Below are positions 26,201 to 34,900 of a stretch of DNA of 64,000 bases, in pieces. The notes below the pieces were generated by a model. The model saw only the letters and a list, made by a program, of their open reading frames with translations. It was not told the origin of the DNA and made no database searches. Each line of letters begins with the position of its first letter. The first letter of the stretch is position 1. Source of the stretch: Caldicellulosiruptor bescii DSM 6725 (lineage in GTDB: Bacteria > Bacillota > Thermoanaerobacteria > Caldicellulosiruptorales > Caldicellulosiruptoraceae); contig NC_012034.1 in the NCBI RefSeq assembly GCF_000022325.1, forward strand, positions 62,001-126,000, in the 5' to 3' direction. Made by a program: the position numbers and the translations under genes.

Positions 26201-26594
26201 AAACTGCAAATTTTCTTTTAAAAACACGAGGAATAATTTATAGTTCTATATAATAACATTAATGGTATAATTATTTATTCAACAACTTATTATGTATAGA
26301 TATTATGTATAGAATAGAATTGATAGAAACGGTACTTCAAGAATTGAACCAATAAAAATATTAGCATTGTCAAGAAAAGACGACAGAATAATAACTGCAT
26401 CAACAGCAAAGGTTAAAAATGACCAATCCTTTGATTTGCTTTTGATGGTTGAAGGGGCAAAAAATAAAAACAGCAGTCTGGTAATAACTGAATTTAATTA
26501 TCTTGAATGTGATAGTAAATATTTAGAACAGCTTGCCAAAAAGTATATGCATGTTTTTATTGTAGCAGCAAAGTTAACTAATAAGTTGAAATAG

Positions 26595-26720
26595 CAAAAA
26601 TCCAAATAAAAACTTTTAAATAAGACTAAACTGAATTTGATGTTTTTAGGTAATAAAATTATAAAATTGTGAGACATCTGAGTACCTTACTAAAAATATA
26701 TTTTCATTTAAAAACAGCAA
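26595..26720. other. Short intergenic stretch before cassette 2
   Basis: No coding or RNA signal seen. It joins the disrupted gene to the second leader repeat. Confidence 0.5.
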
Positions 26721-26810
26721 AAAAACAGAGGTAAAAAGAGAAAATTGAAGAAAACATAAGAAAACATCAAGTTTTCCCTGAAAAAATCGCGATTTTGGAA
26801 AAAAAAGAGA

Positions 26811-26840
26811 TTGACATGCTTATAAAAGGAATAGTAAAAT
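26811..26840 (+). promoter_or_regulatory. Promoter of cassette 2
   Basis: TTGACA, 18 bases and TAAAAT, the same as in copy 1. Confidence 0.75.
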
Positions 26841-26940
26841 TTTGCATGTAACTGAGTTGCCAGAACAGGGTTAATTTAAATGAAAAGCTAATAAGATAAG
26901 CAAAGATATGCAAATGACCAGTTAAGAAAAAAGCAGAATG

Positions 26941-26998
26941 AAGAGGGGCAACAACCCTCTTTGTAAAACCTTTGGCGCCAATGGGGTAGAGGGGTTGC
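26941..26998 (+). promoter_or_regulatory. Leader with mutually exclusive hairpins, cassette 2
   Basis: The same pairing set as copy 1: AAGAGGG (26941-26947) with CCCTCTT (26955-26961), or alternatively the latter region with AGAGGGGTTGC (26988-26998). Confidence 0.5.
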
Positions 26999-27033
26999 AA
27001 TAAAAAACAAAGAAGATGGAGGGGTGTGTGAGC

Positions 27034-27615
27034 ATGTTTAAAAAAGCTTTGAGTATTTTGTTAATTTTTGCGTGTGTACTTAGTTTTAGTGTAGTATTTG
27101 CAGATGAGGTGCAGTCAAGTGGTAGCTCTTCGACGTCATCGGTGGTTTCACAAATAAAACAGGCAACAATGGGCGAAACTGTGGGTGACAGTGTTTATGA
27201 TATTACACAATATAAGTGGTTTTGGGATTCAATTAAAGTTGTAAGAACGAAGACAGTTTCTTTTCGAGACCCTTGGAAACGTATTTTCTCTTACAGAAAT
27301 GATACGCCTAATGAAGTAACAGTAACAATAACCCAGACATATACAGTTACAAATTCATGGGGTGGTAATGTTACGCTTTCACCGCAAGTAATTCAAGCAC
27401 AATTAGGGGTGAATGTTAGTGCTTCCGTGACAAGAACATATACAAATACAGTGGCAATACCACCTAACACAACATTTTATCTTGAAGCTGCAGGTGAAGG
27501 AAGCAATATTTATTATGATGTATATATCCCGCATGCATTTGATTCTGGTTACGACTATGTAGGTTCTGGATGGGTTAAAAACTATACAGGTATTGCATTT
27601 TGGGGACATTATTAA
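27034..27615 (+). CDS. Cassette 2, gene 1: secreted beta-rich protein
   Basis: A 193-residue precursor with the same signal peptide as the gene at 22053 and a diverged mature chain. It has a serine-rich start, SVYDITQYKW, KTVSFRDPW, and long alternating strands (VTVTITQTYTVTNSWGG, VNVSASVTRTYTNTVAI). It ends in an aromatic/glycine tail (GIAFWGHY). The order of blocks matches copy 1, so the two are paralogs. The S/T alternation and amphipathic strand pairs resemble beta-hairpin pore-forming proteins, but no catalytic or binding motif is seen. Function unknown. Confidence 0.75.
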   Translation: MFKKALSILLIFACVLSFSVVFADEVQSSGSSSTSSVVSQIKQATMGETVGDSVYDITQYKWFWDSIKVVRTKTVSFRDPWKRIFSYRNDTPNEVTVTITQTYTVTNSWGGNVTLSPQVIQAQLGVNVSASVTRTYTNTVAIPPNTTFYLEAAGEGSNIYYDVYIPHAFDSGYDYVGSGWVKNYTGIAFWGHY

Positions 27616-27653
27616 TTATTAATCTTTGAATTGTAAACCTTTAAATGCTATTC

Positions 27654-27693
27654 AATAAGGGCTGCTGAGCAAAAAAATAAGCAGCCCTTATTT
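27654..27693 (+). terminator. Terminator/attenuator between gene 1 and gene 2 of cassette 2
   Basis: AATAAGGGCTGCT and AGCAGCCCTTATT form a 13-bp stem with a T-rich 3' side. Its sequence is unrelated to the copy 1 terminator, though it occupies the same place. Confidence 0.88.
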
Positions 27694-27729
27694 AAAAATA
27701 CAAGTAAACAGAGAGAGGAGATTAAATAA

Positions 27730-28716
27730 ATGATGAATTTTTTTTTAAAACAAAGAATAACACTTTTCATTTTCACAATTCTGTTTTTAATCAACATAAC
27801 AATATCATCTATAAAAGGCATTGCTTCTGAAAAAGTGGTTTTCTTCCATTTAGGTAAAGATAAAGCATATATATTGAAAACCATAGCTAATATTCGGGGA
27901 GATATAGAATCAATTGTAAAGAGTGGATACATTCCTTTGGGAACAGAGAGTATGCAAACAGTTTCAAAAGGTAGATATGAGTATCCAAGCTTGAGAGTTG
28001 GTGTTGTGGCAACAGAAGAGATTATAAAAAAACTTAAGTTCACAATGTTAGAGGGTGCAAATAATAGTAAGGTTAAGATAAATAAAGTTCAAATTGAATC
28101 AAAGAAACCGTTTATAATAGGTGGTTTTAATTATTATCTTTTTAACCTTTATTTATCAGTAGATGATCTACAGAAAGGGATTTATATATTTAACAAACTT
28201 AAATATACATTAAATGGGAAAACAGAAGGAAAAGAAATTTTGTGCTATGTAGAAGTTACCAAAGAGAGTGACAATTATGATTTTTTATGGGTTGGGGGTT
28301 ATCAACAACAAAAATTTGTAGCTAATCAAAGTGTGGAAGAGATAATAAATAATAGAGAGAAGGGGTACTTAGGTGAAGAATGGGATTATGTTTTTGAAAA
28401 TGCCACAGATAAAAATCTAAAGGTGATAAAAATAGATGTGCCTTCTAAAATATATCCTACAGTTAAAATTCAAATGACAGACAATATACCTTCAGGTGGA
28501 TATTTACTAAAACCAAAAGAGAAAATAGAGTTTAAAATTTTCATACCTAAGAATTACCCTGAAGTTTATCATGTTTTAACATTATCTCCCAGAATACTCT
28601 ACCAAAAAGAAAATGAAAAATACTTGAAAATAGCTTATCCTGATACCTCGACAGGGATAGATTGTTACAAAGCAATTGACAACCCTGAAAATTTAACAAA
28701 AAAAGTTGCTAAATGA
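27730..28716 (+). CDS. Cassette 2, gene 2: large exported protein
   Basis: A 328-residue paralog of the product at 22805. The N-terminal hydrophobic segment (LKQRITLFIFTILFLINI) is followed by a strand-rich soluble domain with TIANIRGD, FNYYLFNLYL and a C-terminal FKIFIPKNYPEVYHVLTLSP block matching FVPKEYAQEYHIITVSP in copy 1. GAGAGGAG precedes the ATG. Probably secreted or membrane-anchored by an uncleaved signal. No known domain recognised. Confidence 0.72.
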   Translation: MMNFFLKQRITLFIFTILFLINITISSIKGIASEKVVFFHLGKDKAYILKTIANIRGDIESIVKSGYIPLGTESMQTVSKGRYEYPSLRVGVVATEEIIKKLKFTMLEGANNSKVKINKVQIESKKPFIIGGFNYYLFNLYLSVDDLQKGIYIFNKLKYTLNGKTEGKEILCYVEVTKESDNYDFLWVGGYQQQKFVANQSVEEIINNREKGYLGEEWDYVFENATDKNLKVIKIDVPSKIYPTVKIQMTDNIPSGGYLLKPKEKIEFKIFIPKNYPEVYHVLTLSPRILYQKENEKYLKIAYPDTSTGIDCYKAIDNPENLTKKVAK

Positions 28717-28787
28717 AGGTTAACAAATTATAGATGATAACAGATAAAGAGAAGTGTTTAAAATCAATTTGAAAGGAGACAAATTAT

Positions 28788-29738
28788 ATGTTAGAAAATG
28801 GAATAAAATTAAAAAACAAAATCGCGCAAAATGTTTTAATAATTATTATTGCTATTATTGCGGGTATTGCTTTAATAATATGTCAGATTATTAACAGACA
28901 ATATATAGAAAAATTTCTAAGAGAACTTTTGAGAGTACCATCAATTATTGGTGGTCCTGATATAACCACAAATTTTAAGGTTACTGTAGATGAATTCTTG
29001 GGTTACATTTTTAATTTTTTGATGGCTTTTATCATATTAAGTTTAACTGTAGTCTTTTATAAAAGGAAAGAGGGGCTAAAAGATTTTTATAACGATTTAA
29101 CAAAAATTTATAAGACTAAATTTTTCTTTCTTCTTTTTTTAGAAGGTATAGTTATAACGTTGGTTCTAACCTATATTGTAGTGATGTTTCCTATAAAAAG
29201 CGATATAAAGGTAAACTTAAGCAAATTGCAACTTTATATTATGTGGGCTAAAGGCAGTGCATATGCAAATATTTTTTGGCTAATACAAATGCTTATAACA
29301 GCAATAATGGAAGAGTCAATTTTCAGAGGAATAATTTATAAAGGATTTTCAAAAATAACGACAAAGTTATGGTCAGCAATGATTACATCTATAATTTTTG
29401 CTCTTTACCACATATACCCTTTCGAAACAGGAGTTTTAATGCTAAGAAATGTAATAATTTCACTTCTGCTTATTTACATGCTGGAAAAAACTAAAACAAT
29501 ATGGTGGTCAGTTGGTATACATTTTGGTTTTAATGCCTTATTATTTGAGGAAGTATCTTCAAAAGAAGGTCATATTCAATTGGCATTTGGAATTATAATA
29601 GTATTTTCAGCTTATATAATTTTGGATTATTTAATTCAACAATATTACAGTAAAAGAGATCAAAAAGATGATATATTAGGAAGTGAATTAAAAGATAAAG
29701 AAAAGGAAGAAGAAAGCGCAGTGGAATATTTAAGTTAA
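28788..29738 (+). CDS. Cassette 2, gene 3: CPBP-family intramembrane metalloprotease
   Basis: A 316-residue membrane protein paralogous to the protein at 23816. It has the active-site motifs MEESIFRGIIY, IIFALYHIYP and WWSVGIHFGFNAL. The strong AAAGGAG site 9-10 bases before the ATG fits good expression. The acidic C-terminal tail (KDKEKEEESA) differs from copy 1. Retention of all motifs in both copies argues that the protease is functional and needed by each cassette. Its substrate is unknown; the gene 1 or 2 products are the obvious candidates. Confidence 0.88.
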   Translation: MLENGIKLKNKIAQNVLIIIIAIIAGIALIICQIINRQYIEKFLRELLRVPSIIGGPDITTNFKVTVDEFLGYIFNFLMAFIILSLTVVFYKRKEGLKDFYNDLTKIYKTKFFFLLFLEGIVITLVLTYIVVMFPIKSDIKVNLSKLQLYIMWAKGSAYANIFWLIQMLITAIMEESIFRGIIYKGFSKITTKLWSAMITSIIFALYHIYPFETGVLMLRNVIISLLLIYMLEKTKTIWWSVGIHFGFNALLFEEVSSKEGHIQLAFGIIIVFSAYIILDYLIQQYYSKRDQKDDILGSELKDKEKEEESAVEYLS

Positions 29739-29774
29739 TATTTGAGAATATAAGCAAAGTGGAGGTCACAACAG

Positions 29775-29803
29775 TTGAAAATAACAATGCAAAAAGGTAT
29801 AAT
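29775..29803 (+). promoter_or_regulatory. Promoter cut from its gene by the IS607 element
   Basis: TTGAAA, a 17-base spacer and TATAAT end one base before the element boundary repeat TTGACCAGG. Removing the element would place this promoter about 25 bases before the SLH gene's ribosome site. Now it faces tnpA. Confidence 0.65.
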
Positions 29804-29822
29804 TTTGACCAGGTGATATTGA

Positions 29823-30397
29823 ATGTTGCTAAGTGTGCAAAAAGTTAAAGAGATATATTCTATCTGCCGAAGAACACTAATAAACTGGGAGAAGGAAGGG
29901 TTAATAACACCTCTCAGGACACCGAAGGGAAGGAGAAGGTATAAAAAAGAAGACATAGAAAAACTACTTGGCATGATAAAGGAAAAACCAAAACCAACCG
30001 TTGTTTTGTATGCAAGAGTCTCCACTAAAAAGCAAGAAGAGTACCTTAAAAACCAAATTAGAAGACTTGAGGAATACGCAAAGTCTCAAGGTTGGCAGTA
30101 TGAAGTTATATCTGAAATAGCCAGCAAAGTAGATGAAAACAGGAGAGGACTATTAAAACTTTTGAACAAAATCAAAAGAGGAGAAGTTACAAAATTGGAT
30201 TTAAATATCTTAAGTTTTTCATGGAGAGCTTTGGGGTAGAACTGGTAGTGTTAAATGGCAGAGAAAATGAAGAAGATATAAACAGAGAACTGGCAGAGGA
30301 CTTAATAGCGATAGTAACATCTTTTGCAGCGAGGATTTATGGACAAAGAGGTGCTAAAAGACATGGTAACAGTTCAGGCGAAGTTAGTGTTCGATAG
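29823..30397 (+). pseudogene. tnpA: IS607-type serine recombinase TnpA, internally deleted
   Basis: Residues 1-55 are a MerR-like helix-turn-helix (RRTLINWEKEGLI, GRRRYKKEDIEKLL). Next comes the catalytic start VVLYARVSTKKQ with the nucleophilic serine. At 30194-30197 the frame jumps from GEVTK into GFKYLKFFMESFGVEL read in another frame, ending at 30397 with GAKRHGNSSGEVS. Comparison with the family pattern implies loss of roughly a dozen codons, including the conserved DRLAR segment, plus a frameshift. As it stands the chain stops at 30239 after 138 residues. Confidence 0.88.
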
Positions 30398-31901
30398 AGA
30401 GGAAGACAAAAAGGCAGTATTAGATCTTATGAGAAGATGGTCCTCTTGTATGAGGTATGCATATAAGAGACTACTGGAAAGGCATAAAAGGAATGAACTC
30501 AAAAGAGAGCTGCAAGGAATTTTTAATCTTAATTCCCGATACGTTGATGATGCAATAATGAAAGCAAACAGTGTTTTAAACTCATGCAAAGAAAGAGGAG
30601 AAAATCCTGAAAAGGTCATTTTTGGTGGTAGGCAACTTTTTGAAAAACTAAAGAGGCGGCACATAAACGGCAAGGTATATAGGAAACTTCAACGAGAGTG
30701 GCAGGAGAAAAGGAAGGGGAATCTGTACTCAAGAGGAGACAGGAGCAAAAAGGGGAATCTCAATACAAGGATTGAGATAGACGGGAACTTCACAAAACTC
30801 AGGATTAACGTAGGAAAAAGAGAGTACGTATATGCGACGATACAAGCTGGATGGAAGATGAAAGGTAAGACATACATGGATAGGAACCTACTGCTACAAG
30901 CAATAAGCAGCTCTAGGGGACCTTATTCTGTAGAACTGAAACTCAAAAACGGTGTAGTATATGCCTACTTCACCGTTGAAGAAGTTTTCCCCAAGCCTGC
31001 GATAACGAGAGCAAATGGAGTTATAGGGATAGACACTAACGCATATCCAAAGAATGTTGCATGGGTAGAAACAGATGAGCACGGACAGTTTCTGGGATAT
31101 GGCAGAATACCACTTGAGAAGCTTGAGAGTGGAAGCTCAAGCAAGAGAGAGTATTACAGGTGGCAGTATGCACACATGATAGTACAAATGGCGAAAGAGA
31201 AGCAAAAAGCGATAGTGATTGAGAACCTTAGCATACAGGACAGGGGCAGAAGAGGCGACTTTTCAGGTAGAAAATCAAGACGGATAAGGCACTATTTTGG
31301 GTACAGGTCACTTTTGGAGAAGGTAAAACTTCTGGCAAAGCGTGAAGGGATAGAGGTTATAGAAGTAGACCCGGCGTATACTTCTGTGATAGGGATGTTG
31401 AAGTATGCACCGCAGTATATGGTAAGCAAGGATATTGCGGCAGCGTATGTAATAGCGCGAAGAGGACTTGGCTTGAGAGAAAGGATACCGCACAATTATA
31501 TGCTGCTTCTTAGTAGGCTTGATGTAAACAACCTGGAAGAGCTAAAAGAGTATGTAAGGAAGGTAGTCAAGAACAAACATCTGAGGAAAAAACAACTCAA
31601 AACGATAGATAGAGCGATAAAGTTTTTACAAAGCTCTGGGAGTGAGCCAGGGAGGCTATCCGTGCCTCTGGATGGAACAAGCGCGGGTAGTCGTGGCAAA
31701 AAACACAATCCCTGGCAAGTTCTTAGGGTAGCGGTGGTAACGCCACTCTCCCCTGACAGAGTCCTGCGTGATATGTCTGTCTTGAAATCGCTTTTGATTT
31801 CAGGGCAAGTGGGGAAGACCTGTAAGGGCGTAAGTTCCTGTTTCTTGGGGCAGGGGCTATGGCTTTCCCAAATACCGCCTGCTGGGGCTGGGAAAGCCTG
31901 A
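30363..31901 (+). CDS. tnpB: TnpB (RuvC-like RNA-guided nuclease), zinc-ribbon-less variant
   Basis: A 512-residue TnpB-related protein; ATG 30363 (MVTVQAKLVFDREEDKKAV) matches the normal N-terminus. RuvC motifs are VIGIDTNAYP (first Asp), IVIENLSI (Glu) and VSKDIAAAYVIARRG (last Asp). Between the second and third motifs, where typical TnpB has a four-cysteine ribbon, this one reads VDPAYTSVIGMLKYAPQYM without cysteines. After about residue 425 the chain is low-complexity and coincides with the omega-RNA scaffold. TnpB proteins are omega-RNA-guided DNA nucleases that maintain the element at its donor site. All catalytic residues are present. Confidence 0.88.
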   Translation: MVTVQAKLVFDREEDKKAVLDLMRRWSSCMRYAYKRLLERHKRNELKRELQGIFNLNSRYVDDAIMKANSVLNSCKERGENPEKVIFGGRQLFEKLKRRHINGKVYRKLQREWQEKRKGNLYSRGDRSKKGNLNTRIEIDGNFTKLRINVGKREYVYATIQAGWKMKGKTYMDRNLLLQAISSSRGPYSVELKLKNGVVYAYFTVEEVFPKPAITRANGVIGIDTNAYPKNVAWVETDEHGQFLGYGRIPLEKLESGSSSKREYYRWQYAHMIVQMAKEKQKAIVIENLSIQDRGRRGDFSGRKSRRIRHYFGYRSLLEKVKLLAKREGIEVIEVDPAYTSVIGMLKYAPQYMVSKDIAAAYVIARRGLGLRERIPHNYMLLLSRLDVNNLEELKEYVRKVVKNKHLRKKQLKTIDRAIKFLQSSGSEPGRLSVPLDGTSAGSRGKKHNPWQVLRVAVVTPLSPDRVLRDMSVLKSLLISGQVGKTCKGVSSCFLGQGLWLSQIPPAGAGKA

Positions 31902-31965
31902 AAGGCGGACTACAAATACCCCAGCCGCCAATACTGTGCAATTTTGCACAGTTTGGTTGACCAGG
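31640..31965 (+). ncRNA. Omega-RNA (reRNA) scaffold at the right end
   Basis: A GC-rich, structured stretch overlapping the tnpB 3' end. GCCAGGGA (31646-31653) pairs TCCCTGGC (31709-31716). GGCTTTCCCA (31861-31870) pairs TGGGAAAGCC (31889-31898). The latter's loop GCTGGGG (31881-31887) pairs CCCCAGC (31919-31925), making a pseudoknot. The guide would be the flank starting near 31966. The 5' limit is approximate. Confidence 0.72.
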
Positions 31966-31972
31966 AAGGAGA

Positions 31973-34900
31973 TTGAATTCAAAGAAAGCTTTTAGACTGC
32001 TATCATGGGTAGTGATAATATCTTTTGTATTGGGTTTTATAAACCCAGCTGTTTTTGCAAAAGGTTTTAAAGACACATCAAATCACTGGGCAAAAGATGT
32101 AATTGAGAGATGGGCAAATACATACAATGTGGCAAATGGTTATTCTGATGGCACTTTTAAACCCTCAAATGCTATTACAAGGGCTGAATTTGCTCAGCTT
32201 GTGAGCAGAGTAATTGGTGAGGCTTTAGTCAGGTCTGAAATTAACTTTAAGGATGTAAAAGAAAATGATTGGTTTTACTCAGCCGTCAAAAATCTTGCTG
32301 ATTATATAAGTGGGTATCCAGATGGTACATTTAAACCAAAGAACAGTATAACAAGAGAAGAAGCAGCATGTATTTTGGCAAAGGTATTTGGTATTGACAA
32401 ATCACAGAGCAATGTTCTTTCGAAGTTTTCTGATTATAAACAAGTGTCAGAGTGGGCAAAAGAGTATTTAGCAGCTATGGTTGAAAATGGATATATTAAT
32501 GGCTATAAAGATAAAACATTAAGACCTAAAAATTACATTACAAAAGCTGAGGCACTGACTATTTTAGATAACATTGTTGGGCTTTTGTTATCAAAAAAGG
32601 GTATGTATGTAGGAAGAGAAGTCAAGGGAAATTTAATTATAAGTGCACCTTATGTTAGTGTGTCAGGATTTAATGTAAGTAAAAATTGCTTGATAACAGA
32701 AGGAGTAAAAGATGGAAATGTTACAATTACTAATACGCAGGTAGACGGTAATATCATTGTTCGTGGCGGAGGAGAACACAGTGTCGTTTTGAAAAATGTC
32801 AAAGCTTCTGCAGTTATAGTTGTGAACAAACAAGCAGCTACAAAAGTAAATATTAGTGGAAATTCAAAGATAGATAAGGTTGTAATTGAAAAGCCAGCTA
32901 ATATTTTAGTTGAGAAGACTGCAGAAGTGAACACAGTGGATATCAGAGCTGACAGAACAATTTTTAAGGCAGAAGGCAAAATAGAGAGGATAGCAGTAAA
33001 TGCAAAAGATGTAAAAGTAAATGATAAGGAGGTCCAGCAAGGCGCTATACTAACAATTACTAATACCAATGAAAATGAGAAAAAGACTCAATCTACAAAT
33101 ACCAATACTTCGCAGGAGTCAACACAAAATGAAACTACGTCTCAAACATCTAATAATACTTCAAGTGTGCAAACAAATACTGGAACATCAACTGGAAATA
33201 TATCTTCAGGCACTTCAACTGGTGGCTATACAGGTGGAGGAAGTGTATATAGTGGCGGTTCTTCGGGTTCTGGAACAAGTGTCCAATATGGACCTGTAAG
33301 TAGAGTAGAGGTTGACAAAGAAACCATCCCTATTGGTCAGAACGTCCAAGTAACAGTTACAGTGAAGGATGCAGCGGGGAATTTATTGCCAAACAAGGTT
33401 GTAAGGATTGAAGGACAGGCTGCTTATACAAATTCCTTAGGTAGTGCAACATTTACTTTATCAGTTCAGGATAGCAAAGAAATAGTTATAAATGTAGATG
33501 GCAATGACTATTATGGTCTTTTGTACGCAATTAAACCAACTGAAGGAGTTTTGACATTTAAGTTAAAGACGGCAAGTGGTAACTTTTTAAGTGGATTTAA
33601 TGTGAAACTAGTAAATCAAGCTAAGCAATTTTCTGAGTTAAAGTCTGCCACAGCTGAACAAGTGTCATTCATTGTACCAGCAGTTGATGGATACAAAGCT
33701 TTAATATGGTCATATGATAGTCAAAATGGGCTTATATATACCATCTTAGATAATCTGTCAGTTGGAAACGGTATTGTGAGACTTGTTGCAGACACAACAT
33801 TACCAAATTATGTACAAGCTACACTAGATTTTAGCATAAATAACCAACCCCTCAATAACTATGAGTTTTCAATTATCAATAGCTCAAAATCTAATACTTT
33901 TTCAATTGATGATGTAAAGCTAAATATTTCTTCAAATCAGCTTAAAATTACAGCAGATGCGGGCAGTTATTCAATCAAGGTAGCAAAAGATACTCAGGAT
34001 GGTAAGCTATATTTTATGAGAGATTTTAATCTCCAACAGTCAGGACAAGCTTTTTCATTTAATTTCAGCTCTTTTAAAAGAGTTATATTTAATTTTTCTG
34101 GTATTGGCACTTTACAAAAGAGTGTATCTGTAAAATTAAATGGTAGCTGGTTTGAACTCTCCGGGGAAAATGATATATATCTGCAAAGAGGAGTTTATAA
34201 CCTGGAAGAAGTTTTTATAAAGACATACGATGAGAACAGTAAAGAGGTTGATTATTCATATAAGGTGCCAGCAGGCAGTAGTCCAATTGTAGTTGATGCG
34301 ACAGGAAGTAACGAAGAGTGCTCTGTGAATGTAGACCTTTCAATAGATAATGTCTCAAGCAGTGTATATGCTACTAATATAGATGGAAATGAATTTGCTT
34401 CTATAAAGGCAGGTTCACTTATAGATTTTGTAGTGGTTTTAAAGACGAAAAGTGGGCTGAACTTAGCTTTGTTAAAGCCATCTGAAAAGATGTCAGATAC
34501 AGCACCATTGTTTAAAGCAAGTGATATTGTGGCATACATATCAAGTGGAAATGTACAGAATAATATTGAACTTCTTTGTACATCGGTAGAAGATAATAAT
34601 ATTTCGCATGTACTCGGATATTTGCCAAGGAATCTTCAAGATGGTACTGTTAGCGTAGAATTTACGGCAGAAATAGGTTTGCTTTATGGAAGCTCTATTA
34701 CAAGCAGTATTTCGCTTTCTATAGACAATCAAAATGGTGACAGTAGAGGTTATGTATATCCACAAAATACAACTACAAGTGCTGTATACTTTGTATGTGA
34801 TAAAATTGACAGTGGAGCAAGTGACTTTTTAGCACTTAGTCTTCCGGCAAGTGAAACTTGTGACGTCAATCTTATTGCCAACAAAATATATTTTGAACTC

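Larger units (their letters stand above)
25175..26287 (+). mobile_element. Decayed IS element of the IS4/IS5 superfamily
   Basis: About 1.1 kb bounded by inverted ends GTTGTTGAATAAA (from 25177) and TTTATTCAACAAC (to 26286). It is flanked by a 16-bp direct repeat TATTATGTATAGATAT at 25159-25174 and 26288-26303. The repeat unit occurs partly a third time on the right (13 bp), so the exact target duplication length is uncertain. The transposase inside is broken in two places. Confidence 0.8.
25091..26594 (+). pseudogene. Small gene interrupted by an IS element
   Basis: The 5' part runs from ATG 25091 (MSKIVKDSNEIEAGILN) to the insertion at about 25175. The 3' part resumes after 26303 with RIDRNGTSRIEPIKI and ends with TAA at 26592-26594 after a lysine-rich helix (KLTNKLK). 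The two parts are one base out of phase across the insertion and its target repeats. Joined, they would give a soluble protein of about 120 residues. Its upstream neighbour is a small exported protein. No family recognised. Confidence 0.6.
26721..27114 (+). repeat. Leader repeat, copy 2
   Basis: Near-identical to 21736-22133: promoter, leader hairpins, ribosome site and signal-peptide codons. Similarity drops sharply right after the codons for DEVQ. Confidence 0.95.
29805..31965 (+). mobile_element. IS607-family element (broken tnpA, tnpB, omega-RNA)
   Basis: The element carries a MerR-HTH/serine recombinase remnant, TnpB and a GC-rich 3' RNA region. Both ends share TTGACCAGG (29805-29813 and 31957-31965), consistent with a recombination core with no inverted repeats, as in IS607. 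A 7-bp hairpin CTGTGCA-ATTT-TGCACAG sits 6 bases inside the right end. Confidence 0.8.

Noticed and set aside
31722-32076. Minus-strand frame across the IS607 right end and SLH start
   Set aside because: It is antisense to the omega-RNA scaffold and signal peptide; no start context and no family resemblance.
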